A stretch of DNA of 64,000 bases, from assembly GCA_017535925.1 (NCBI GenBank), contig JAFXTD010000055.1, forward strand, positions 88,258-152,257. The letters run 5' to 3'. The position numbers and the translations under genes are program-made. This document shows positions 1 through 8,760 of the stretch, in pieces; the first letter of the stretch is position 1; every line of letters starts with the position of its first letter. The notes below the pieces were generated by a model, which was not told where the DNA came from, searched no databases, and saw nothing but the letters and a program-made list of their open reading frames with translations. This stretch comes from Selenomonadaceae bacterium. Its GTDB lineage: Bacteria; Bacillota; Negativicutes; Selenomonadales; Selenomonadaceae.

Positions 1-917
1 GGCGTGTAAGGAAGCATAACACCGAGTTTATTGATATTCGGCGCGACGTTTTGAGCGATTGAGCCGAATTTTTTTCGCAAGAGGACAATCGGCTTTTGAG
101 GACTGTCCAAAAAAATTTTTTCGGCTTCGGATAAAAAACATTCGCGCTTGACGGCGGCAATATCTTTGAACATGACGGCAAAAGGTTTTGTCGGACGAGT
201 CTTGGAATCGCGGAGGCGTTGAACGGCAGAAAATTTCCTCGCATCGCAAGCCAAATGAAATCCTCCGATACCTTTTATCGCAACAATTCCTCCGTTCGCC
301 AAAATTTTTCTGACGTGTCGAATTGCATCCCAATTCCTAATTCCTAATTCCTCATTCCTAATTAAATAAACTTCACAGCCGCAATCGTTGCAACAAATCG
401 GTTGGGCGTCGAATCTTCGGGAGGCGGGATTAAAATATTCTTCGGCGCAGGCGTCGCACATGGGGAAATCGCTCATTGAAGTTCGTTCGCGGTCGTAAGG
501 CATATTTTTTAAAATCGTGAGGCGCGGACCGCAAGCCGTGCAATTTATAAACGGGTGCAAGTATCGGCGGTCGTTCGGATTGAAAAGTTCTTCCTTGCAA
601 GCGTCGCAAACGGCAATATCGGGCGAAACGAAAATATCGCCCGCCTCGTGCACGCTGTCGATAATTTTGAAGTCGGAAAAATTTTTATCGGGCAAGTCGT
701 TCACGTCGACTTTCAAAATCGCGGAGCGCGGAGGATTTTTAGTTTGGAGCGCGTCCAAAAAGTTTTTCAAAGCCTCTTCAGAGCCTTGAGCAAAAATTTC
801 GACGTAAGAGCCTCGATTGGCAACCGTTCCGAAAATTTTTTGAGCGTCGGCAAGATTTTTCACGAACGGACGAAATCCTACGCCTTGAACAATCCCGAAA
901 ATTTTTATGTTGAGCAA
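1..917 (-). CDS. hypF: HypF carbamoyltransferase, N-terminal part (runs off the window)
   Basis: Hydrogenase maturation protein that makes the cyanide ligand precursor of NiFe hydrogenase from carbamoyl phosphate. About 305 N-terminal residues are present. The order is typical: acylphosphatase domain (residues 1-88, motif GIVQGVGFRPF), two zinc fingers (C104/C107 with C126/C129; C154/C157 with C175 or C176/C179), then the start of the YrdC-like domain (AIKGIGGFHLACDA). The start is TTG at 917, behind a GAGG site; no ATG fits. Between the second zinc finger and the YrdC domain, residues 186-196 are encoded by five in-frame copies of the window's 7-bp repeat (327-361), which is not usual for the family. 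No partner hyp genes are in view, because the gene leaves the window at its 3' end. Family assignment is very secure; the effect of the repeat insert is unknown. Confidence 0.93.
   Translation of the reverse strand, partial: MLNIKIFGIVQGVGFRPFVKNLADAQKIFGTVANRGSYVEIFAQGSEEALKNFLDALQTKNPPRSAILKVDVNDLPDKNFSDFKIIDSVHEAGDIFVSPDIAVCDACKEELFNPNDRRYLHPFINCTACGPRLTILKNMPYDRERTSMSDFPMCDACAEEYFNPASRRFDAQPICCNDCGCEVYLIRNEELGIRNWDAIRHVRKILANGGIVAIKGIGGFHLACDARKFSAVQRLRDSKTRPTKPFAVMFKDIAAVKRECFLSEAEKIFLDSPQKPIVLLRKKFGSIAQNVAPNINKLGVMLPYT
327..361 (-). repeat. Five-unit TTAGNNN heptamer array inside hypF
   Basis: On the coding strand the units are TTAGGAA, TGAGGAA, TTAGGAA, TTAGGAA, TTGGGAT. They are translated in frame as part of the inter-domain linker. 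Units 2 and 5, the two positions where TTAG would place TAG in the reading frame, are the two that deviate from TTAG. Confidence 0.9.
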
Positions 918-946
918 AACGATTCACCTCGCGCAAATTTTACCAC

Positions 947-970
947 AAAAAAACCCGCCGCCTTGACGGG
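947..970 (-). terminator. Terminator of the RTX gene
   Basis: On the minus strand a CCCGTC / GGCGGG stem with a 5-nt loop is followed by seven T. It lies 22 bp after the stop codon of the RTX protein gene and before the hypF start. Confidence 0.75.
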
Positions 971-991
971 AGAAAATTTTTTTCGTGCAGA

Positions 992-3082
992 TTATTTTTT
1001 GACGAGATTGGTGCCGCTGATTTTATATTTCGTGCCGTTGACGTTGAAAGTCGTCGCCGAAAAGTCTTTAAGCGTAATTGAGCCGTCGTCGATTGAAAAG
1101 GTCAAAGTTTTATCCGTCTTGCTGTAAGAAGCGGTGTAAGTGTCCATGATTTGCAAGAGGTCGTTATTGGCGAAGTCGAAAATAATATCTTTGCCGTCAC
1201 CGTTGAGATAAATGAAAGTATCCGAGCCGTCGCCGCCCCAGAGGCTGTCATTACCCGCGCCGCCCGTCAAAGTATCGTCACCTTTGCCGCCGAGAAGTTT
1301 ATCATTGCCCGCGTCGCCCGAAAGTCTGTCGTTGGCATCGCCGCCGTTCAATGAATCATGACCTGCGCCGCCGAAAAGTTTATCTGTGCCCGCACCGCCT
1401 GCCAAAGTGTCATTGCCTTTGCCGCCCGACAAGCTGTCGTTGCCGGCATTTCCGAGCAAATTATCATTGCCTGCGCCGCCGTCGAGGGTATCTGCTCCCG
1501 CGCCGCCGGTAATCGTGTTGTCGAGTTTGTTGCCGACAATTTTAATCGCCTTTGTTCTTTTTGAAGCGTCGGCCGTTTTAATTTCCTCTGCAAGTTTCGC
1601 GGTTGCTTTGTCCGAATCCGTCAAGGTCAAATTCGTTTCGCCGCTGACGACCGTCGTCGATGTTTTGCCTTTGGAATTTATCAGCGTCAAAGTTTTTCCC
1701 TTGCCGTCTTTAATTGTGAGAGTGCCGCTGCCGATTGTGAAGACGACATCCGAGCCGCTTAAGGTCGTTTTGGAAATTGCCGCGCCGAGAGAAATTTTAT
1801 CGCCCGCCGCGTAATCGGTGATTGTATCTTTGCCCGCCGAGTAAATGAAAACGTCGTTGCCTGCGCCGCCTTTTAAGGTGTCGGAGCCTTTGCCGCCGTT
1901 CAAGGTATCGTTGCCTTTGCCGCCAAGCAAATTGTCGTTGCCGCTGCCGCCGACGATTGAATTGTTGAGCGCGTTGCCCGTGATTTTTATTTTCTTTTTG
2001 AGAGCGGAGGCGTTGACGACAGCAATCTTGGTTGAGAAGTCTGTCACGTCCGCGAGGGCAAGCGAGGTGCCTTCAAATTCCGTCGTGACAGTCAAAGCGG
2101 TTTTTTTGGCATTGGAAGTGACGCCGTCGGGCAAGCCGTCCGAATAATTTTTGGCGAGGTAGCGCATGAGAGTGTAGCCGCGCCCTGCCGAATATTCCTC
2201 AACAAAATCATAAACGGAATTCGAGACATCATCATAGCCGCCGACAAGTTCGACAAGCCCCGTACGAATTTCTTCAGGCAATTTCTGAACGTAGGGAACG
2301 TTAGCTTTCAAAGCCACTTCCGCCATCGTCTGCAAAATCAATCGGTCAAGATAATTCGTGAAGGAATCGGAGGAGAGGCTGTCGTAAAGGTCGGAAAAAA
2401 TCGAGCCCACATAATTTTTGCTTTTGCTGAACTGCCCGTTCTTGTCATTAACGGTTATGCCTTCGACAATTTCAGAGGAAATATTTATGTTGACGGAAGA
2501 GGCAAGCCCCATGTCATAACTGATTTTTGACGAGACGCAATATTCCTCGTCCGCGTCGCCGATATTGATATTAATCGTTTTGATATTTGCTCTGCCGTCT
2601 GTGAAGTTGACGCCGAGTGATTGATTGATAAGTTCGAGGCTTTCGGGTATCCACCAATTAAAAAGCGCGGAGGCAATGTATTTTTGTTTCTTCTTGAAGG
2701 AGGCACCTTCCTCGTCTGTGTTGTAAGTTATGTTGACCTTAAGACCGTTCGTCGTGAAAGATTTGTATTGGGCGGAAGTCGGCGTCTTGGCTTTGGCACT
2801 TTCCGGCACAATTGATTCGGCGGTTTTGGCAGTCTTGCCGCCCGCGTCCGAGCCGGTGATTGCTCCCGTGTCAGTGTTGGTGATTCTCACGCCGCAAGCC
2901 TTCTCCAGAAAATCTTTTTCCGAAGAATATTTTTCCAATGCCGATTCAAATTTTGATTCGAGCGCGCTGAAACTTTTTGCGCCGACGGCTTTCATTGCCT
3001 CGTTGACGGCGTTGGTACCTGTCTTTTTTGTTGCAGCAAGTGTCTTGACAAACTTTTTGATAATTCCAACGGGTGTAGACAT
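992..3082 (-). CDS. RTX-type calcium-binding repeat protein, probably secreted
   Basis: A 696-residue protein with no signal peptide and two blocks of RTX nonapeptides (GGxGxDxLx): about residues 369-412 (GGSGNDNLLGGKGNDTLNGG) and about 517-627. Each block is followed by a beta segment of the GKDxIxDF kind that ends RTX domains. RTX proteins fold on calcium outside the cell and are normally exported by a type I system through a C-terminal signal; none of those transporter genes is in this window. The N-terminal 350 residues match nothing I can name. A GAGGAGA site sits 7 bp before the ATG at 3082; an in-frame codon 25 triplets upstream has no ribosome site and overlaps a possible -10 TATAAT. 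It could be an adhesin, a surface-layer protein or an enzyme. Confidence 0.85.
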   Translation of the reverse strand: MSTPVGIIKKFVKTLAATKKTGTNAVNEAMKAVGAKSFSALESKFESALEKYSSEKDFLEKACGVRITNTDTGAITGSDAGGKTAKTAESIVPESAKAKTPTSAQYKSFTTNGLKVNITYNTDEEGASFKKKQKYIASALFNWWIPESLELINQSLGVNFTDGRANIKTININIGDADEEYCVSSKISYDMGLASSVNINISSEIVEGITVNDKNGQFSKSKNYVGSIFSDLYDSLSSDSFTNYLDRLILQTMAEVALKANVPYVQKLPEEIRTGLVELVGGYDDVSNSVYDFVEEYSAGRGYTLMRYLAKNYSDGLPDGVTSNAKKTALTVTTEFEGTSLALADVTDFSTKIAVVNASALKKKIKITGNALNNSIVGGSGNDNLLGGKGNDTLNGGKGSDTLKGGAGNDVFIYSAGKDTITDYAAGDKISLGAAISKTTLSGSDVVFTIGSGTLTIKDGKGKTLTLINSKGKTSTTVVSGETNLTLTDSDKATAKLAEEIKTADASKRTKAIKIVGNKLDNTITGGAGADTLDGGAGNDNLLGNAGNDSLSGGKGNDTLAGGAGTDKLFGGAGHDSLNGGDANDRLSGDAGNDKLLGGKGDDTLTGGAGNDSLWGGDGSDTFIYLNGDGKDIIFDFANNDLLQIMDTYTASYSKTDKTLTFSIDDGSITLKDFSATTFNVNGTKYKISGTNLVKK

Positions 3083-3177
3083 AGAACCATCTCCTCTTTC
3101 AAAAAAATTTTCGATTGTCGTGCTGATTATTATTATAGTTGCATTTTTTTTTTTCAATTCCCAGCAGCGATTTTTTC

Positions 3178-3210
3178 AAAAAAAATCCCGCCAAATTTTT
3201 TTCGACGGGG
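3178..3210 (-). terminator. Terminator after plsC
   Basis: CCCGTC / GGCGGG stem with an A/T-rich loop on the minus strand, followed by a T run. It closes the possible flagellin-DUF401-plsC transcript. Confidence 0.7.
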
Positions 3211-3221
3211 TGAAAAATTTT

Positions 3222-3818
3222 TTATGAGACGCTTGCTTTGAGCTTGGCGATTTCGTTCATGAGTTCTTGCGCGAAATTTGCCATAGCCTCTTTGTCTTTG
3301 GTCGAGCCGGAAAATTTCATCGGCTTGCCGTAGACGACGGCGAGGCGCGGGAAAAATTTCTCTTTGGAAAAAATTTTTTCGGTGTCGACAATCGCGGCGG
3401 GGATAATAATTGCTTTCGTCATTGCCGCTATCAAACTGACACCCGATTCCGCCTTGCCGAGTTTGCCTGTCTTCGAGCGCGTGCCTTCCGGGAAGATGCC
3501 GAAACATTTTCCGTCCTTGAGAATTTTAATCGCGGTCTTGATTGCGGTTTTATCGGCGGCTCCTCGCTTGACGGGGAAGACATGAAGCCCTCGACAAATC
3601 GCAGCCATAATCGGATTTTTGAAAAGCTCCTCCTTGCCCATGTAGCAAACTTCCCTGTCAATGAAAGTTCCGAGAAAAGGCGGGTCCCAGTTGCTGACGT
3701 GATTCGCCGCCAAGATAAACGCTCCGTCTTTGGGGATATTCTCCGCGCCGATAACTTTTGTCCGAAGAATCAATCCGAACCAAATGCGGCAGATGATTTT
3801 AAAAATTTTGTAAAACAT
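3222..3818 (-). CDS. plsC: 1-acyl-sn-glycerol-3-phosphate acyltransferase
   Basis: Membrane-bound acyltransferase that adds the second acyl chain to lysophosphatidic acid in phospholipid synthesis. The 198-residue length is normal for the small bacterial PlsC. The HX4D catalytic motif is NHVSNWD (H40, D45), and the glycerol-phosphate binding motif is FPEGTRSKTGKL (from residue 109). An N-terminal hydrophobic segment anchors it. The ATG at 3818 is preceded by GGTGAAA. It lies 4 bp after the DUF401 gene on the same strand, so both are probably on one transcript. Closely related LPLAT-family enzymes with other acyl acceptors cannot be ruled out. Confidence 0.9.
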   Translation of the reverse strand: MFYKIFKIICRIWFGLILRTKVIGAENIPKDGAFILAANHVSNWDPPFLGTFIDREVCYMGKEELFKNPIMAAICRGLHVFPVKRGAADKTAIKTAIKILKDGKCFGIFPEGTRSKTGKLGKAESGVSLIAAMTKAIIIPAAIVDTEKIFSKEKFFPRLAVVYGKPMKFSGSTKDKEAMANFAQELMNEIAKLKASVS

Positions 3819-3822
3819 AATT

Positions 3823-5040
3823 TCACCACGTCAAAAAAGTATAGAAACTGAAGATTGTGAGGATTAAAATTTCGCCGAGCAAAACGGGCTTGAGCGTGCC
3901 GAATAAATCCGCTTTGAAATAATCAATCGTGACGATTAAGCAGACGTGAGTGGGAGTGAGCATTTGACCCGCGACGCCGAACGCCATTGCCACGCCCGCC
4001 AAATTTAAATCGCCCGTGCCCATTGCCGCGACTATCGGCATGACGATTGCGACGTGACCTTGACTCATGCCCGTCAAGATTCCGATTATCAAAGACACGC
4101 AGGCGATTATCACGGGGATTGGCAACGGCGAGGCTTGGAACGCCGCGACGATTTCGCCGAGCACTTCCGTCACGGAGAGAATTTGAATGAAGTACAAAAT
4201 GCAACAAATGTTGAGCGTCATTTTTAAATCGAACGCGCCGAGAAAAATTTCTTTCACGCCGACGCGACGACCGACCGCCGCCAATACGAAGACCCAAGCC
4301 GCAACGACCAAGCCTGTTGAAATTGAGGCGTTGAGCCCGCCAAAGACGACGACCATAAAAACCGAGGCGACCGGCATTAAAGCCAAAATCAAGCCGTTGC
4401 GTTCGTGATGAATTTCAGAAGCCGACTCCGAAATTTTTTTCGCGGCGGGAATTTTTATCGGGCGAATCAAAATCAACCAGCCGACCGCGAACGCCAAAAC
4501 CGTCACCCAACAAAGATGGCTTATGAATTCGCCGAACGTCACGCCCGCGATTGAACACGCCATAATCATGCCGGGAATTATCGGGCTTGAAAATTCGAAC
4601 AGATGACGGAACCAAAAATTTATCGCGGATTTTTTTTCGGGCGAAAGATTTATTTGCGTGCTAAGCTCCTCGACAATCGGCGCGGAAAATCTTGCACCGC
4701 CCACGCTCGGCAACAAACCCAAGAACGCGGGCATTGCCGCCAATAAAATTTTCACGTCGGAACACATTCGCCGCAAAGCCTTGACCATGTCTTGAAGCGC
4801 GCCGCTCAAGCGCAACTCAATTTCCAAGCACATGACGAAATACAGCGCGAAGATTATGTCGTAAGTTCGCGAAAGGGTGAACGTCTCGTAAAAAGCTTGT
4901 AACAAAGAAATTGGGCTTGCCGACCGCAGAGCCCAGATAAAAAGTCCGCTTGCCAACATGCAGACTCCGATTTGAATTTTGAATCGCAACAGCACGATGA
5001 TTATCGCCAGCGCGATTGTCAAAAGCAAAAATATATTCAA
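3823..5040 (-). CDS. DUF401 family integral membrane protein, putative permease
   Basis: A 405-residue hydrophobic protein with about ten membrane segments, resembling the DUF401 family, which is related to the ion-transporter (ArsB/citrate-type) superfamily. The loop LLPSVGGARFSAPIVEEL and the segment TPTHVCLIVTIDYFKA are typical of it. The substrate is not known. The likely start is TTG at 5040, 12 bp after the flagellin stop codon, with an AAGGAAG site that lies in the flagellin tail region. This suggests translation after read-through from the flagellin transcript, an unusual neighbour for a permease. Confidence 0.75.
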   Translation of the reverse strand: MNIFLLLTIALAIIIVLLRFKIQIGVCMLASGLFIWALRSASPISLLQAFYETFTLSRTYDIIFALYFVMCLEIELRLSGALQDMVKALRRMCSDVKILLAAMPAFLGLLPSVGGARFSAPIVEELSTQINLSPEKKSAINFWFRHLFEFSSPIIPGMIMACSIAGVTFGEFISHLCWVTVLAFAVGWLILIRPIKIPAAKKISESASEIHHERNGLILALMPVASVFMVVVFGGLNASISTGLVVAAWVFVLAAVGRRVGVKEIFLGAFDLKMTLNICCILYFIQILSVTEVLGEIVAAFQASPLPIPVIIACVSLIIGILTGMSQGHVAIVMPIVAAMGTGDLNLAGVAMAFGVAGQMLTPTHVCLIVTIDYFKADLFGTLKPVLLGEILILTIFSFYTFLTW

Positions 5041-5052
5041 GATAAAACTTCC

Positions 5053-6402
5053 TTATTCAGATTCGTTGCCGCCGCTGTTGAGCAGTGCCAAAACGTTCGT
5101 CGGATTTTGATTCGCCTGCGCGAGCATTGCCTGCGAGGATTGTGTCAAGACGCTGTACTTGACGTAGCCGGCAATTTCTTTAGCCATGTCAGCGTCACGA
5201 ATCACCGATTCCGAAGCTTGGTCGTTCGTGAATGAAGTCGTTAAATTTGTTGAAGTGTGTTCGAGTCTGGAAAGGGCGGCACCGAGCATCGTCTGTTGGT
5301 CGAGGACTTTGTTAATGACGTTGTCGAGGACGTTAATCGTAGCGTTTGCTGCTGCCTTCGTCGAAACGCTGATTACGTTGTTGTTTTTGCCCTTCAAGCC
5401 CAAAGCATAAGCGCGCATGTCGCTTAGTGCGAATTTTGTCGCGAAGTTTGAATCGGCACCGGTTTGCAACGATAAAGCTTGGTCGCCCGTCTTGGTTTCG
5501 GCGCGCTGATATTGTTTGAATTGGTCGAGAGCCGCGTTGGCAGATTTTTTGACGTTGCCGTCCGAATCGGTGATACTTATCGCCAAACCGACAATCTGGT
5601 CTTGAATCGCCGCCTCGCCCGCAACCTTCGACGAAATGACAATGCCTTGAGACTTATCGGGCGTGTAAACGTCTCTGCCGAATTTGTCGGTTATGCCGGT
5701 AATTTGTCCGGCGGTCGTGGTTTGCAAATCGGCAGCATTAGCCTTAGCCGCGTCAGTCATCTCCGAAAAGAGTTCTTCCAAATTTTTTGTGCCGACTTGC
5801 CCGCTTGCCATAGAGAGGTTGCCGTTCATGACCCAAGAGAGTTGAAAGTAATCTGTCGATTGAATTCCGAGCGAATCACCCGCACGATTTTTGAGAGCCG
5901 TCAAAACTGTTGTCAATGTGGTGTCTTCGGATAAGCTGCGATTGAGGAAAATAGTTTTGGCGGGAACGAAAGCACTGTTGCGCGTGCCGTCAATCAAATA
6001 CTTATTGTTGAAGGTTATCAACGCGTCATCGTCAATCGCGTCGACGAGCTGATCAAATTCCTTTTGAATCATGCGGCGGTCTTCGTCGGTGTTGGAGTCG
6101 TTTGCGGCGTCGATTGCCTTTTCCTTGAGCGTCTTCAGCGTGTCGAGGATAGCTGATACGGCACCTTCGGCAGTCTTCATCATGTTGGAACCGTTTTGCG
6201 TGTTCGAGTGAGCCTGTTCGAGGGCACGAATTCTTACACGCATTCTTTCCGAAATCGAATAAGCCGAAGCGTCGTCTTGAGCGTTGCGGATTTTCATGCC
6301 CGTCGCAATTTTTTGCAAATACTTGTTTGCCATTGTATGATTCGAGGTCATTTGATTTAATGTCCGTACCGAATCCATGTTTGTGTTTAATACCATTGAC
6401 AT
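5053..6402 (-). CDS. fliC: Flagellin
   Basis: The filament subunit, exported by the flagellar type III apparatus. It has 449 residues. The conserved D0/D1 N-terminus (about 1-150, with TGMKIRNAQDDASAYSISERM and QNGSNMMKTAEGA) and C-terminus (about 370-449, with ESVIRDADMAKE and SQAMLAQANQ) flank a central variable domain of about 200 residues. The ATG at 6402 follows AAGGAGG at ideal spacing. A sigma-A type promoter lies at 6459-6486. The leader carries a small hairpin (TCCG / CGGA) near the ribosome site; such leaders are CsrA targets in other Firmicutes, but that is only an inference here. No terminator is seen before the downstream DUF401 gene. Confidence 0.95.
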   Translation of the reverse strand: MSMVLNTNMDSVRTLNQMTSNHTMANKYLQKIATGMKIRNAQDDASAYSISERMRVRIRALEQAHSNTQNGSNMMKTAEGAVSAILDTLKTLKEKAIDAANDSNTDEDRRMIQKEFDQLVDAIDDDALITFNNKYLIDGTRNSAFVPAKTIFLNRSLSEDTTLTTVLTALKNRAGDSLGIQSTDYFQLSWVMNGNLSMASGQVGTKNLEELFSEMTDAAKANAADLQTTTAGQITGITDKFGRDVYTPDKSQGIVISSKVAGEAAIQDQIVGLAISITDSDGNVKKSANAALDQFKQYQRAETKTGDQALSLQTGADSNFATKFALSDMRAYALGLKGKNNNVISVSTKAAANATINVLDNVINKVLDQQTMLGAALSRLEHTSTNLTTSFTNDQASESVIRDADMAKEIAGYVKYSVLTQSSQAMLAQANQNPTNVLALLNSGGNESE

Positions 6403-6458
6403 TTCAAATTCCTCCTTGATAGGTCGTCCGTGACTCCGGATGCTTCTCTTTGAAAATC

Positions 6459-6486
6459 ATTTTATCAAAAAATTTTTTTGCGTCAA
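6459..6486 (-). promoter_or_regulatory. Flagellin promoter
   Basis: TTGACG (6486-6481), 16 bp, TAAAAT (6464-6459) with an extended TG just before the -10. The -35 is part of the hairpin that ends the previous flagellin gene. It looks like sigma-A rather than sigma-28. Confidence 0.65.
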
Positions 6487-6500
6487 CAACAAAAGACGCC
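6477..6500 (-). terminator. Weak terminator after the long flagellin
   Basis: GCGTC / GACGC stem with a 10-nt loop on the minus strand, followed by a run of A then T. The stem contains the -35 of the next gene. The T run is not directly adjacent, so termination may be partial. Confidence 0.4.
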
Positions 6501-6509
6501 GAAAAATTT

Positions 6510-8634
6510 TTACCTCAGCAAGCCGAGCACCGCGTTTGAATTTTGATTTGCCTGCACAAGCATAATTTGAGCTGTCTGTGTCAACAAGATGTATTTCGCG
6601 TAACGGGAAATTGTTTTTGGAATGTCAGCGTCACGGATTGTTGATTCGGCGGCTTGAGTGTTTTCATTTTCGGTTGTGAGGTTGTCCGCCGTGTATCCGA
6701 GTCGAGTTTCCATTGCGCCGAGATTTGCCGCTTGATTGATTGCGTATTCAAGCGCGCCGTCGATTACGCGAATGGCAATGTTTGCATTTTTCTTTGTCGT
6801 GACGGAAATATCGTCGAGCGTTTTATTTTCTGCCGCCTTGAGAGTTTCAAGCCATTGCGTTTGCTTGGTGCTGTCATGGTTCAAGGCATTGTAGCGATTA
6901 ATATCGTCTCCGTTGAGGAGGTTGCCGCTGTCGTCGAAAATTTTTCCTGCACCGAGAGCCTTTGTGCGCATGTCTTCAATAAAAATATTAATGAAGTCGT
7001 CCGAAGTCGTGCCGCTTTGAATTCTCAAAGGATTACCGGAAATTTCTTTCGTTTGCGCCTTGTCGACTGTGATTGTGCTCGTCACTAAATCTCCTTGAGG
7101 TTCAATCTGCGCGACAATGCCCAAGTCAAGCGTAATGTCAAAAGTCGTCAGCCTGTTGCTTATCGTGCCAAAGTTCGCGTCCGCGTAGCCTGCCCCGATA
7201 TCCGAAGCGTATTTGCTGTATGCATTGACTGTGGCTGAACTGCTTATGGTTATATCGCCAACTGAAGAATCAGAAAAGCTTAAAGAACCATTGAAGCTTC
7301 CGCAACCGATTCCCGCGCCGTAAAAACTTGTTGCCGTGACGATTGCATTACCTCCGATTGAAATATTTCCTGCGCTTGAGTGATTTGGAGCACTGCCTAT
7401 GCCGGCTCCCGCATTTCGGCTTTTTGCAATGACGGTTGCATTACCTCCGATTGAAATATCTCCCACGCTTGAATGTTGACCGGAACCAATACCCGCAGCA
7501 CTGCCGGTTGTCGCATTGACAATTGCATTGTCGACGATTGAAATATTCCCAACAGTGCCGCCGTCCCCGCCGCCGATAGCCGCTGCAGTCGTACCGTCAG
7601 CATTCGTTGCCGTGACGTTTGCATTGCCGCCGATTTTTATATCTCCTATAGTTTTGCCGCCGATAACTGCACTTAGACTATACCTTCGAGTAGTTATCGC
7701 TGTAATTTTGACATTGTCGCCGATTGTTAAATCTCCTACAGTATCATTCCAATTACCGCCAATTTCTGTTCCGTTTGAACCCTGCACCGATAAAGAACCG
7801 GTGCCGACAATTTTTAAGCCGTCGCATATATATTGTCGCATAAGCGTGAATAGTATCATTGCTTTCTAAATTGTTCGTGCCCTTGACCGTCAGATAATTG
7901 TCCGCGCCTTGAAACTTGATTATGTTTCTGTTTTCGGCGTTGGCAATGTTTAGGTTCTCAATCCAAAGATTTGCATTGCCTTCCGCACGAGTGACGATTG
8001 AAACGTTTTTAAGTTGAGTGGCGGGCGTCTGTTGAGTGAGCTTGACGTTTTGGGCGTTGACGATGACAGTGCCCGTGTAATTTTCTGCAAGCGAGTAAAC
8101 GCCGTCCTCTGTGATTGTGTAATCGCCTGCAGAAATTAAAGTCGCGGCAACCGTTTCTATTGTTTCGGAAGCTTGCACAGTTTCTTCAACGGTAAAACTT
8201 TTTTGGGAGTAGGTGCCGTCCAAAAGAATTCTTCCGTTAAAATTTGTCTTCGAGGCAATGTCGTTAATGTTCGCTATCCTCTGCAAAAATTCTGTTTGAA
8301 TAATGCGGCGGTCGTCGTTTGTGTTGGAGTCGTTTGCGGCGTTGATTGCCAATTCTTTTAACGATTTAAGAGTTTCGACAATGTTGCTGATTCCGCCCCC
8401 GCCCGTCTTTAAGAGAGCGGAGCCGTTCTGAACATTTTGATGAGCTTGGTCGAGGGCGCGAATTTCCGCACGCATTTTTTCCGATATGGCATAATCCGAG
8501 GGATTGTCTGCGGCAGTATTGATTTTCATGCCGGTTGCCGCTCGCCGTAAATTTTTCTCGGCTTCCGTGCCGGTACGATTGAGTAAAACGAGAGTGTACA
8601 TCGCCGCAAGATTATGATTAATCGCCATTGCCAT
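6510..8634 (-). CDS. fliC: Long flagellin with frame interrupted at an (AT)4 tract
   Basis: A second flagellin gene read in two overlapping frames. The first frame (8634 to about 7753) has the D0/D1 N-terminus (TGMKINTAADNPSDYAISEKM); the second (to 6510) has the C-terminus (ESTIRDADIPK, AQIMLVQANQNSNAVLGLLR). The frames join at 7826-7833, an ATATATAT tract. One extra AT unit would give a single 708-residue protein. The surface domain in between is unusually long (about 465 residues). It is built from repeats of about 25-35 residues such as VGDISIGGNATVIA and GAGIGSG, resembling a beta-helix. The start is ATG behind AAGGAGG, with a promoter at 8678-8705. It may be a phase-variable gene, a decaying pseudogene or a sequencing error. 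Confidence 0.85.
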
Positions 8635-8677
8635 AAAAATTCCTCCTTGAAAAAATTCTTCGATACTTTTAGAAATT

Positions 8678-8705
8678 ATTTTATACGGAAAATTTTTGGC
8701 GTCAA
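8678..8705 (-). promoter_or_regulatory. Promoter of the long flagellin gene
   Basis: TTGACG (8705-8700), 16 bp, TAAAAT (8683-8678). The sequence and spacing match those of the second flagellin gene. It begins one or two bases after the T run of the carbonic anhydrase terminator. Confidence 0.65.
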
Positions 8706-8706
8706 T

Positions 8707-8740
8707 AAAAAAAAAGACGCCGATTTTTTTTATCGACGTC
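8707..8740 (-). terminator. Terminator after the carbonic anhydrase gene
   Basis: Nine-pair stem GACGTCGAT / ATCGGCGTC on the minus strand, followed by nine T. An alternative pairing, GGCGTC (8699-8704) with GACGCC (8716-8721), is also possible. Confidence 0.8.
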
Positions 8741-8760
8741 TGAAAATTTTTTGCCTTTGA

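Noticed and set aside
555..1127. 190-codon frame on the plus strand
   Set aside because: Antisense to hypF and the end of the RTX gene; no ribosome site.
1200..1980. Periodic DNA repeats
   Set aside because: These are codons of the RTX nonapeptides, not a DNA-level repeat element.
3132..3157. Promoter of the RTX gene (TTGAAA and TATAAT)
   Set aside because: The spacer is only 14 bp; the -10 may be real but the pair is not convincing.
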